Assembly: GCA_020629815.1 (NCBI GenBank)
Contig: JAHDCN010000041.1
Coordinates: forward strand, 1 to 13,582
Length of the DNA stretch: 13,582 nt
Direction: 5' to 3'
DNA from: Verrucomicrobiota bacterium
GTDB taxonomy: Bacteria > Verrucomicrobiota > Verrucomicrobiia > Verrucomicrobiales > DEV007
The notes beneath the pieces are model-generated. The model did not search any database. It was not told the origin of the DNA and saw only the letters and a program-made list of their open reading frames with translations. The position numbers were made by a program, and so were the translations under genes. Shown piece after piece: positions 1 to 6,909 of the stretch; position 1 is the first letter of the stretch; each line of letters starts with the position of its first letter.

Positions 1-295
1 CGTCCGATTTCACCGGCTGCAAAAGTCCAGCCGTCTTGGCGCGCTCAAGTCTGCCCGCATCGGCGGTGATCAGGATATCCGCCTTCGAGTTTTCGCCTTC
101 GGCTTTCAGTCGCTCGATCAGTTCATCGGCGCTGGCCTTGACCACATTGACCTTGATGCCTGTCTTTTCCGAAAACTTCGCGAACAGCACTTCATCCGCC
201 TCGTAGTGACGATGACTGTAAAGAGTGAGTTCAGCCGCAGTTGCAGCGAGAGACGACGAAAAAACCGCCAGGGCGAGAAAGAGTATCTTCTTCAT
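1..295 (-). CDS. Fe(III) ABC transporter substrate-binding protein, N-terminal part (cut by window edge)
   Basis: Periplasmic iron-binding component of an Fe(III) ABC importer (FutA/AfuA/FbpA type). I translated 98 codons from the ATG whose reverse complement lies at 293-295; the rest lies beyond base 1, and family members are usually about 340 residues. Residues 1-21 are a Sec signal peptide (MKKILFLALAVF, then an A-T-A-A cleavage region). The mature protein starts ELTLYSHRHYEADEVLF, the usual FutA-like N-terminus, in which the His30-Tyr31 pair matches the position of N-terminal iron ligands known in FutA. Next come KTGIKVNVV, the ADILITADAGRL strand-helix segment and GLLQPV, all typical of this family. 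The leader has no Shine-Dalgarno sequence, and a 7-6-7 palindrome (312-331) sits 16 bases upstream of the start codon. dps is the next gene upstream on the same strand. A generic family 1 binding protein for another ligand is possible but less likely. Confidence 0.85.
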   Translation of the reverse strand, partial: MKKILFLALAVFSSSLAATAAELTLYSHRHYEADEVLFAKFSEKTGIKVNVVKASADELIERLKAEGENSKADILITADAGRLERAKTAGLLQPVKSD

Positions 296-311
296 TTTAT
301 AGCTAATGAGA

Positions 312-331
312 CTCAATACGCCTTTATTGAG
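312..331. promoter_or_regulatory. Palindromic operator candidate before the iron-binding protein gene
   Basis: A perfect inverted repeat, CTCAATA (312-318) and TATTGAG (325-331) with a 6-base spacer, lies 16-36 bases upstream of the iron-binding protein start. It overlaps a second small dyad, TGAG-A-CTCA (307-315). The TGAG/CTCA half-sites resemble those in the palindrome upstream of dps (1058-1076), so a shared metal-responsive repressor is a reasonable inference. I cannot name the regulator from sequence alone, and a hairpin in the leader RNA is an alternative. Confidence 0.4.
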
Positions 332-388
332 ATAATTGCCAACAAAAAAGTGGCCCGATTTGGGCGTTGCCACAATTCGCTCAGCCCC

Positions 389-419
389 AAAAAAACGATG
401 CCTTTGCGGGGCATCGTTT
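389..419 (-). terminator. Rho-independent terminator of dps
   Basis: On the minus strand a perfect 10-bp stem (AAACGATGCC with GGCATCGTTT; arms 410-419 and 393-402) with a 7-base loop is followed by a run of seven T (395-389), three of which also form the base of the stem. It lies about 85 bases after the dps stop codon and before the palindrome of the iron-binding protein gene, so dps and that gene are probably separate transcription units despite their shared orientation. Confidence 0.85.
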
Positions 420-434
420 CTTCGCGATTCGACG

Positions 435-500
435 GGACCAAACAGGGTTAGGTCCGCGACCATACCCTGTTAAATCTGCGACTAAACCCTGTTGGGTTTC
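435..500. repeat. Cluster of three related ~22-base repeats forming alternative hairpins
   Basis: The octamer AACAGGGT occurs once on the plus strand (441-448) and twice on the minus strand (471-464 and 493-486). The two minus-strand copies are spaced exactly 22 bases apart and agree at about 17 of 22 positions. The inner pair forms a hairpin, AACAGGGT-GGTC/GACC-ACCCTGTT over 441-471 with a 2x2 internal mismatch. GGACC (435-439) can instead pair with GGTCC (451-455), which excludes the GGTC/GACC part of that hairpin. AAACCC-tgtt-GGGTTT also forms a small stem beside the dps stop codon. The cluster lies in the dps 3' untranslated region, ahead of the terminator. Confidence 0.6.
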
Positions 501-504
501 GCTC

Positions 505-987
505 TTAGCGCAGAAAGCTCTTCAGAAACCAGACGGTTTTCTGGTGGGAACTAATTCTCCCGATCAGGAGATCTTCGGTTTCGGCATCGCCGGATTCGGA
601 GGCCAGCTTGCGTAGCTCAAGGGCGCCTTCCATCACCACTTCGTGGGCGGCTATGATCGATGCTACCCATTCTTTCGAATCCATTGGGCTCTCGGATGCG
701 GCTTCTTCGACCCGGCTCATTTTGGCAAAATTTTTCAGGCCACCGGCAGAGTAGCAATCGAGCGCACGAACCCGCTCGGCAATGTCGTCGATCGCTCCAA
801 ATACTTCTTCGTATTGCGATTGAAACGCCTCATGCAGTTGGAAGAAATCGCTCCCTTCGACATTCCAGTGGGCCAGGTGCAGCTGCGCCATCAGACCATA
901 ATTGTCGGCAACCAGTTGATTCAAACCGGCGGCAATTTGTTCGATGCTCGTTTCGGTGGCGGGATTTCCTGCGACGGTGTTACTCAT
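505..987 (-). CDS. dps: Dps family ferritin-like DNA-binding/iron-storage protein
   Basis: Dps proteins form a 12-subunit cytoplasmic shell that oxidises Fe(II) with H2O2, stores the iron as a mineral and protects DNA. The 160-residue length is normal for the family. The signature is clear: HLAHWNVEG (37-45), FFQLHEAF (48-55) and AIDDIAERVRAL (65-76). Aligned to E. coli Dps (H51, H63, D67, D78, E82) with a constant offset of 11, the ferroxidase residues are H40, H52, Q56, D67 and E71. One acidic ligand is therefore Gln here, a variation at a secondary position that need not abolish activity. The N-terminal tail (1-14) is short and lacks Lys/Arg, so DNA binding through that tail is doubtful. 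The ATG lies about 10 bases after a weak GAGAAAG, and a Fur-like palindrome lies 71-89 bases upstream. It is monocistronic by its terminator. Confidence 0.95.
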   Translation of the reverse strand: MSNTVAGNPATETSIEQIAAGLNQLVADNYGLMAQLHLAHWNVEGSDFFQLHEAFQSQYEEVFGAIDDIAERVRALDCYSAGGLKNFAKMSRVEEAASESPMDSKEWVASIIAAHEVVMEGALELRKLASESGDAETEDLLIGRISSHQKTVWFLKSFLR

Positions 988-1057
988 ATTTATTTGTTGT
1001 CTTTCTCAAGGTTACGATTCCCAAACACGAAACCAACGAGATATCCTGCTCAATATT

Positions 1058-1076
1058 GATGAGATGGAATCTCATT
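1058..1076. promoter_or_regulatory. Fur-like 19-bp palindrome between dps and the FAD oxidoreductase gene
   Basis: ATGAGAT-GGA-ATCTCAT is a perfect 7-3-7 inverted repeat (1059-1075). Taken as a 19-mer it has the size and symmetry of Fur-family boxes and matches an ATGAGAATNATTCTCAT-like pattern at most positions. An adjacent CTCAAT (1050-1055) repeats the half-site seen before the iron-binding protein gene. The site lies 71 bases upstream of the dps start and 58 bases upstream of the divergent GTG start at 1135. Iron or peroxide control of dps is common in bacteria; the identity of the regulator here is inferred. Confidence 0.45.
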
Positions 1077-1134
1077 CTTCAGGAGCGGAATCAGGGGAAT
1101 AGACTTTTCGATCGGCCTTCGTTATTTTCCGTAC

Positions 1135-3225
1135 GTGAAGACTTTAATTGTTTCCATTGCGTTAGTATCACTATTCGGCCTCGGGCAGGCTGCTGACCCC
1201 GAATACGATATTGTCATTTATGGCGGGACTTCTGCGGCTGTGACGGCTGCGGTTCAAGCCAGGCAAATGAATAAGTCAGTGGTAATCGTCAGTCCGGATA
1301 AACACCTTGGTGGACTGAGCAGCGGCGGTCTCGGCTGGACCGACACAGGAAACAAATCGGTGATCGGAGGTTTGGCCCGCGACTTTTACCATCGAGTCTG
1401 GAAGGAATACCAGAAGCCGGAGACCTGGAAGTGGCAGGACAAAGAAACGTATGGCAATCGCGGTCAGGGCACCAAGGCGATGGATGGCGAGAATCGAACG
1501 ATGTGGATTTTCGAACCCTCAGTCGCCGAAAAAGTTTTCGAAGACTACGTGAGTGAGTTCGACCTCACTGTGCACCGGGATGAGTGGCTCGACCGGGAGA
1601 AGGGAGTGAAAATGAAAGACGGGCGCATCGTTTCGATCACCACTCTCAGCGGCAAAACCTATGCTGGAAAAATGTTTCTCGATACGACCTACGAGGGTGA
1701 CCTGATCGCCGCTGCCGGTGTGAGTTATCATGTAGGTCGGGAAGGCATCAAGGATTATCAGGAAGATTGGAATGGAGTGCAGACTGGAGTGTTGCATCAC
1801 CGACACCACTTCGGAGCGGTAAAAGAAAAGATCAGCCCTTACAAAGTTCCCGGCGATCCCTCGAGTGGCGTCCTGGCGAGGATTAATCCGGACCATCCGG
1901 GAGAATACGGAGCCGGTGACAAGAAGATTCAGGCTTACTGCTTTCGCATGTGTTTAACCAACAATCCGGAAAACCGAATCCCGTTTCCCAAGCCCGACGG
2001 ATATGATCCATCGCAGTACGAATTGCTGTTGCGTATTTTTGATGCCGGCTGGCGCGAGACCTTTCACAAGTTTGATCCGCTGCCGAATCACAAGACGGAT
2101 ACCAATAACCACGGCCCGTTTTCCACCGACAACATTGGCTATAATTACGACTACCCCGAAGGCAGCTATGAAAAGCGGCGTGAGATCATCAAAGAGCACG
2201 AGACCTACCAGAAGGGATGGCTTTGGTTTATCGCCAATGATCCTCGCGTGCCGAAGGACGTGCAGGAGGAGATGCAGAAATGGGGACTGCCAAAGGATGA
2301 ATTTACCGACAACGGAAACTGGTCGCATCAGCTCTACATCCGCGAAGCGCGCCGTATGATCGGCGACTATGTGATGACCGAGAACGAGCTGTTGAAAAAA
2401 CGGCCCACTCCCGATTCGGTCGGCATGGGTTCCTACACCATCGATTCCCACAACACGCAGCGCTACATCACTCCGGAAGGTTATGTGCAAAACGAAGGTG
2501 ACGTTGGAGTCAAAACCAAAGGTCCCTACGAAATTGCCTACGGCTCTCTGGTGCCAAAACAGGATGAGTGCGAAAATCTCCTAGTGCCGGTTTGTGTGTC
2601 GAGCACTCACATTGCTTTTGGCTCAATTCGGATGGAACCGGTGTTCATGATTCTGGCGCAAAGCGCTGCCACCGCCGCTGCGATGGCAATCGACGATGGA
2701 GTGCCGGTTCAGGAGGTGGATTACAAGGAATTGAGAAAGCGATTGGAGAAGGATGGCCAGATTCTGGAGATGGACTTGATGCTGTCCTCCCGCGGAGTCG
2801 ATCCAAAAGCACTGGGCGGAATTCTCGTCGATGACGAGAAAGCCATTCGGACAGGAGACTGGAAGTCGAGCGCCTCGTCAGATGTGTTTCTGGGTTACGG
2901 CTATCAACACGACAATGCCGCCAAAGACGGAAAAGCCAGTGCCCGATTTGATGCCAAAATCGAAAAGAGCGGAAAATATGAAGTCAGACTCGCCTATCCG
3001 CAAAACACCAATCGTGCCAGCAATGTGAAGGTTACCATTTTACACGCCGGTGGTGAGAAGGAAGTGACGGTAAACCAAAAGAAAACCGCTGCAGTGGAGA
3101 AACTGCTGCATCCCCTCGGAACCTTTTCTTTTGAGAAAGGGAAAACCGCTTCCGTCACCGTAAGCAATGAAGGCGCCGACGGCTACGTAATTATCGATGC
3201 GGTTCAGTGGCTTCCCGTGGATTAA
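1135..3225 (+). CDS. Secreted FAD-dependent oxidoreductase with C-terminal golvesin/Xly-like domain
   Basis: A 696-residue exported protein. Residues 1-20 are a signal peptide (MKTLIVSIALVSLFGLGQAA). Residues about 24-560 match the FAD_oxidored family (PF12831-type): DIVIYGGTSAAVTAAV (25-40) is the dinucleotide-binding loop, followed by HLGGLSSGGLGWTD, and the late FAD contacts are YEIAYGSLVPK (from 465) and GSIRMEP (496-502). Residues about 566-695 form a beta-rich domain (GDW at 574-576, then KYEVRLAYP and VIIDAVQWLP) like the golvesin/xanthan-lyase C-terminal domain, usually taken as a carbohydrate-binding or accessory module. The substrate is unknown; in PVC and Bacteroidota genomes such proteins often sit near polysaccharide genes, which fits the neighbouring sulfatases. 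The start is GTG at 1135: an in-frame stop at 1060-1062 with no other start codon between, plus the signal peptide, fix it. No Shine-Dalgarno is present. The gene converges on the SGNH gene with only 7 bases between. Confidence 0.85.
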   Translation: MKTLIVSIALVSLFGLGQAADPEYDIVIYGGTSAAVTAAVQARQMNKSVVIVSPDKHLGGLSSGGLGWTDTGNKSVIGGLARDFYHRVWKEYQKPETWKWQDKETYGNRGQGTKAMDGENRTMWIFEPSVAEKVFEDYVSEFDLTVHRDEWLDREKGVKMKDGRIVSITTLSGKTYAGKMFLDTTYEGDLIAAAGVSYHVGREGIKDYQEDWNGVQTGVLHHRHHFGAVKEKISPYKVPGDPSSGVLARINPDHPGEYGAGDKKIQAYCFRMCLTNNPENRIPFPKPDGYDPSQYELLLRIFDAGWRETFHKFDPLPNHKTDTNNHGPFSTDNIGYNYDYPEGSYEKRREIIKEHETYQKGWLWFIANDPRVPKDVQEEMQKWGLPKDEFTDNGNWSHQLYIREARRMIGDYVMTENELLKKRPTPDSVGMGSYTIDSHNTQRYITPEGYVQNEGDVGVKTKGPYEIAYGSLVPKQDECENLLVPVCVSSTHIAFGSIRMEPVFMILAQSAATAAAMAIDDGVPVQEVDYKELRKRLEKDGQILEMDLMLSSRGVDPKALGGILVDDEKAIRTGDWKSSASSDVFLGYGYQHDNAAKDGKASARFDAKIEKSGKYEVRLAYPQNTNRASNVKVTILHAGGEKEVTVNQKKTAAVEKLLHPLGTFSFEKGKTASVTVSNEGADGYVIIDAVQWLPVD

Positions 3226-3232
3226 GCCGCTT

Positions 3233-3940
3233 TCACAATTCTGCCTCGATTGCCTTGGCGACTTGCTGCCCCAAAACTTCGGAGCCTTCCGGCGTGAAAT
3301 GAACGTCGCCGGGGCGTATTCCATACTCGCCCATTTTCCCTTTCATCACCGCATTCAAATCGTTGATCGCGATGCCGTGTTTCTTCATCACGGCCTTTGC
3401 GGCGTCGTTGTATTTTTTGTCGTCACCGAGTTTGCGGCCGGCTTCGCCTTCGGGCACTGGAGTGGTCGTTGCGAAAATCAAAGTAGCCCCGGTTTTTTTC
3501 AAAGATGATACGATCGTCTCCAGGTTGGCAGTGTATTCTTCAATGGTATGCGTCAGCGTGCCATTGACTTTGTCCCGGTTCCCCTGAGTCTTTGACTCTG
3601 GGTTGCGGTAGCACAGATCCCAAAGCCCCCAGTTGAAGTGGATCACATCCCATTTGCCCTTTTCTTCATCGAGCCATTTGGGCAAGCCGGCGATGCCCAT
3701 TCCCGTGTGTCCCGCATTAGTTGGGATTCGGTGAACGTTGGCTTTGCCTTTCAATCCATCCCTCGCCGAAACGGTGTAACCGATAGAAATCGAGTCCCCG
3801 ATCAGAAGAACTCGTGGCAAACCTTCGACATCAGTCACTTTTTCAAAGGCAGGATTTCCCTTTTTCTTTTGGGCTTCAGCCGACACTGTCACACATACGG
3901 CTATGAAGAAGGTCAGCGCTTTTCGAAGAGTAGTATTCAT
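3233..3940 (-). CDS. Exported SGNH/GDSL-family hydrolase
   Basis: A 235-residue exported esterase-like protein. Residues 1-23 are a signal peptide ending A-E-A. Block I is LLIGDSISIGYT with predicted nucleophile Ser50. Block II is NAGHTG with Gly77 as an oxyanion-hole residue. Block III is HFNWGLWD (101-108), the variant found in a subgroup of SGNH proteins in place of GxND. Block V is DVHFTPEG with Asp212 and His214 completing the triad, so all catalytic positions are intact. The likely reaction is ester hydrolysis, for example removing acetyl groups from a glycan, but the substrate is not readable from sequence. It lies 20 bases after the bi-sulfatase stop codon on the same strand, so the two are probably co-transcribed and may remove sulfate and acyl groups from the same polymer. 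The ATG has no Shine-Dalgarno; CCTTTAT sits 4 bases before it. Confidence 0.88.
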   Translation of the reverse strand: MNTTLRKALTFFIAVCVTVSAEAQKKKGNPAFEKVTDVEGLPRVLLIGDSISIGYTVSARDGLKGKANVHRIPTNAGHTGMGIAGLPKWLDEEKGKWDVIHFNWGLWDLCYRNPESKTQGNRDKVNGTLTHTIEEYTANLETIVSSLKKTGATLIFATTTPVPEGEAGRKLGDDKKYNDAAKAVMKKHGIAINDLNAVMKGKMGEYGIRPGDVHFTPEGSEVLGQQVAKAIEAEL

Positions 3941-3960
3941 GACGATAAAGGATAATTTTC

Positions 3961-6909
3961 TTACTCAGCAGCTTCCTGATTCCATAGCGGATACGGATCA
4001 CCGAGCCGTTTCATTTCAGCAGCCAGCAAGGCTTCCATTTCTTTCAGTTTGGCCGCGTGCTTCTTGATCGAAACAAGATTGCGCTGGTTTTTATTCGGGG
4101 AGGTTCCCGTCAGCTTTTGGACTCCTTGATCCTGGTGGCTACCGAGAAACTCATGCGGATTTTCTTTCAAATTGAAGAGCTGGGTTTTCCGGATTTCTCC
4201 ATCCAATGCGTCCCACTTGACCAGCTTCCAATCACCCTTCCGGACTGCCCGAATTCCAGGCTTGGTTCCGCCCGCATAAACACCATAGAGAACATCCCGG
4301 ACTGTTTGTTTTTCCCCTTCTAAAACCGGGCGGAAGCTTTTGCTCTCGATCGAGGGCGGCGTGTCGATCCCAGCCAAATCGCAAAGCGTTCCCAGCACAT
4401 CCAGCAGGTAGATATTCCCCTGTGCTCGTGATCCGGGAGCGATGCCGGGGCCTTTGACCAGAAATGGAACCCGCCAGGTATGTTCGTAGAGATTTTGTTT
4501 TCCCTGCAATCCATGACGGCCAATAGCCATGCCATGATCAGCGGTGTAAAAGATGTAGGTGTTGTCCAACTCCCCCATCGCTTCCAACTTCTTCAGCACC
4601 CGCCCAACTTGAATATCGATATTTTCGCTACAGGCATATTGGCGACCAATTTCGTTCCGGATCGTGCCTTCGTCGCGCCATTCCCAGACACCATCGACAG
4701 CGACCTCGTCACGCAGTTTCGGATGCCCATGATGAAACGGATGAGCGGGAAGCCAATTCCCCGGCAATGGCGGAGCCTTTTCATTCAAGCTGATGGGGTT
4801 CTGTTTGTCTTTGTGATTTACTGCGTGGTATTTTTTCATCAGCTCCGGTGGGCCCGGGCGCGGATCGTGAGGATGGGAAAATCCATAATAGATGAGAAAA
4901 GGATCCTGATCTTTGGTCTTCTCCCTTTCACCCAGGTAGTCCAGCACTTGCTGCGCATGCCAGGCACTCCCGTCCTCCTCGGTTGGTCCCCTTTTGGTCG
5001 CGTCCTTCACGACTGTGAACTGTTGGTTAGCCAACTCGAAACTGTTGCCTTTCTTGCAGGTGCGCATGGTGTCATATCCAGCCCGGTTGAAAATCGCTGC
5101 CATGCAGTTATCAACCTGCTCCTGCACTTCCGCGGGCATCGCTTCACCCTTTTTAGCTCCCTTCTTTCGGTCCCTGAGATTCCAGACGGTTCTACCTGTC
5201 ATCACCATGTGTCGCGAGGGACGACAGACGGCGCCGGAATAGGAGCCCATGTGATAGGCGCCATCGAACACCATTGATTCAGCAGCAAGCTTCTCGAGAA
5301 CCGGTGCATCGAGAGTCGAGTCCGGGTTGTAAAATTTGAAATCAAAAGGCGACTGGTCGTCGACGATGATGAAAAGGAAATTGGGCCGCTTTCCGCCTTT
5401 CGGTTTTTTGGGTGCAGCCACCGCCTGTTGACCTGCTGCTTGCTTTCCTGACGGAGACCCTTTTTCGTTCTTCCACAGTTTGATCTCATCCACGTCGTTT
5501 TTTGAATCCGGCCCTGCCGTACTGCGGCCGCGATTCACATCTTCTTCCAGATGCTTCAGAAGCTCTGCGACTTTCTCCGGCTTTTTCTCAAACAGATTAT
5601 TCTGCTCGCCGACGTCAGCCTTCATATCGTAGAGCTGTCCCTTCGGCCAATCAGCCTTTGCCTGCCCTTCTCCGGGTTTTGTCCAGCCACCGGATGCCTT
5701 TGCCAGCATCAGTTTCCAATTGTCCTTTCGGTAGGCAAAGTGGCCGGAGATGGAATGATGAATCACACCATTACGAGTTGATTCGATTTTCTCACCCGAC
5801 AGAGCAGGCAGGAAACTTACGCTGTCTTCGCAACTCCCGGACGGGACATCGGCATCGACAATATCTGCTACTGTTGCGAATAGATCGGTCAAGCAGATCA
5901 ACTGATCGTTGGTTGAATTCGCCTTCACCTTCCCGGGCCATTTCACCAGAAAGGGAATTCGGTGACCACCATCCCAAAGGTCTGCTTTGGATCCGCGCAA
6001 ATGAGCACTCACGATATGCCCTTTTTCCGCCAGATCTTCGATGCCCGCAGCTTTCGAACAACCATTGTCGCTAGTGAAGATAACCAAAGTGTTATCGGCA
6101 AAACCATTCCTCTCCAAAGCATCGGTAATCTCGCCGACTACGTTGTCGGTTTGCATCACGAAGTCCCCATAATCACCCAGACCGCTTTTCCCTTTCCACT
6201 TCCCTGTCGGGACAATCGGCGTATGCGGTGAACCCAAAGGCACGTATAGAAAAAACGGTTCCTCTTTTCCTTTTCGGGAATCGATGTACGCAGCCGATTT
6301 TTCCGTCAGGCGCGGCAGCATGTTTTCCACGGGGTCGTGCGCGATCACCTTATCATCCTCGATTACAGCCTCCATATTCCGCGCGTGATGAAAGCCATGA
6401 TAGTAGTCGAATCCACGATCAACGGGACCATCGGGAATCTTCGCTCCGACCGGCGGAGTTTTGTGATTCTTTGGCGAGTATGCTTCCCCGGATTCGGGAT
6501 CGAGATATTGAAAATCCAGGTGCCATTTTCCGATAATGGCGGTGTGATAGCCCTGGTCTTTGAGAAAACCTCCAACTGTCGGCCGATCCTTATCGATGAG
6601 GCAGGGAGCAAATCCGGTAACCACCCCTTTCTGAAGACGAGTGCGCCATGAATAGCGTCCCGTCATCACACCATACCGGGTCGGGGTGCAAACAGACGAA
6701 CCCGAATGGGCATCAGTAAAGGTCATCCCCTCCGCAGCCAGCTGATCTGAATGAGGTGTTGGGATTTTGGAAGTCTCAGGGGCCAGGCATTGAATATCGC
6801 CGTAGCCAAGGTCGTCACAAATAATGTAAACGATGTTCGGCTTTTCTGCCGCTGTTGCGAAGGACAGGAGTCCAACAAGAAGAAAGAATAGCCGCGTAAA
6901 GAAATGCAT
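3961..6909 (-). CDS. Tandem sulfatase fusion: two complete Cys-type sulfatase domains in one exported protein
   Basis: A 982-residue protein, about twice the usual 450-600 for a bacterial sulfatase. Residues 1-21 are a signal peptide (MHFFTRLFFLLVGLLSFATAA). Domain 1 (about 23-480) is arylsulfatase A-like: PNIVYIICDDLGYGD with metal ligands Asp32 and Asp33, VCTPTR with Cys74 as the formylglycine precursor and Arg78, GKWH (Lys128, His130), TSDNG (Asp281, Asn282) and LWDGGHRIPFLVKWPG. An Ala/Lys/Pro linker (about 483-508) follows. Domain 2 (about 509-982) belongs to another sulfatase subfamily: PNFLFIIVDDQ (Asp517, Asp518), VCRPSR (Cys562, Arg566), FSHPHDPRPG and TADHG (Asp791, His792). It has RTCKKGN where domain 1 has GKWH. 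Both domains keep the CxPxR signature and would need a formylglycine-generating enzyme or anSME, which is not in the window. The probable role is removing two kinds of sulfate ester from a glycan outside the cytoplasm. It is divergent from the DUF1501 gene and leads an apparent two-gene operon with the SGNH hydrolase. Confidence 0.93.
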   Translation of the reverse strand: MHFFTRLFFLLVGLLSFATAAEKPNIVYIICDDLGYGDIQCLAPETSKIPTPHSDQLAAEGMTFTDAHSGSSVCTPTRYGVMTGRYSWRTRLQKGVVTGFAPCLIDKDRPTVGGFLKDQGYHTAIIGKWHLDFQYLDPESGEAYSPKNHKTPPVGAKIPDGPVDRGFDYYHGFHHARNMEAVIEDDKVIAHDPVENMLPRLTEKSAAYIDSRKGKEEPFFLYVPLGSPHTPIVPTGKWKGKSGLGDYGDFVMQTDNVVGEITDALERNGFADNTLVIFTSDNGCSKAAGIEDLAEKGHIVSAHLRGSKADLWDGGHRIPFLVKWPGKVKANSTNDQLICLTDLFATVADIVDADVPSGSCEDSVSFLPALSGEKIESTRNGVIHHSISGHFAYRKDNWKLMLAKASGGWTKPGEGQAKADWPKGQLYDMKADVGEQNNLFEKKPEKVAELLKHLEEDVNRGRSTAGPDSKNDVDEIKLWKNEKGSPSGKQAAGQQAVAAPKKPKGGKRPNFLFIIVDDQSPFDFKFYNPDSTLDAPVLEKLAAESMVFDGAYHMGSYSGAVCRPSRHMVMTGRTVWNLRDRKKGAKKGEAMPAEVQEQVDNCMAAIFNRAGYDTMRTCKKGNSFELANQQFTVVKDATKRGPTEEDGSAWHAQQVLDYLGEREKTKDQDPFLIYYGFSHPHDPRPGPPELMKKYHAVNHKDKQNPISLNEKAPPLPGNWLPAHPFHHGHPKLRDEVAVDGVWEWRDEGTIRNEIGRQYACSENIDIQVGRVLKKLEAMGELDNTYIFYTADHGMAIGRHGLQGKQNLYEHTWRVPFLVKGPGIAPGSRAQGNIYLLDVLGTLCDLAGIDTPPSIESKSFRPVLEGEKQTVRDVLYGVYAGGTKPGIRAVRKGDWKLVKWDALDGEIRKTQLFNLKENPHEFLGSHQDQGVQKLTGTSPNKNQRNLVSIKKHAAKLKEMEALLAAEMKRLGDPYPLWNQEAAE

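Noticed and set aside
435..500. Possible CRISPR or tRNA-like element
   Set aside because: Only three imperfect ~22-base units with no regular spacers and one inverted; no cloverleaf or CCA end.
206..615. Two overlapping short plus-strand open frames around the dps terminator
   Set aside because: They cross the iron-binding protein gene, a palindrome, a terminator hairpin and the repeat cluster; no protein family features.
643..1196. Plus-strand open frames opposite dps and its promoter
   Set aside because: Antisense to a clear Dps gene; translations are basic and unlike known proteins.
3226..3232. Terminator between the convergent FAD oxidoreductase and SGNH genes
   Set aside because: Only 7 bases separate the genes and no inverted repeat with a T run is visible across the junction.
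4480..5277. A 265-codon open frame on the plus strand inside the sulfatase gene
   Set aside because: It is antisense to the conserved second sulfatase domain, with no start signals or recognisable protein motifs; a by-product of codon composition.
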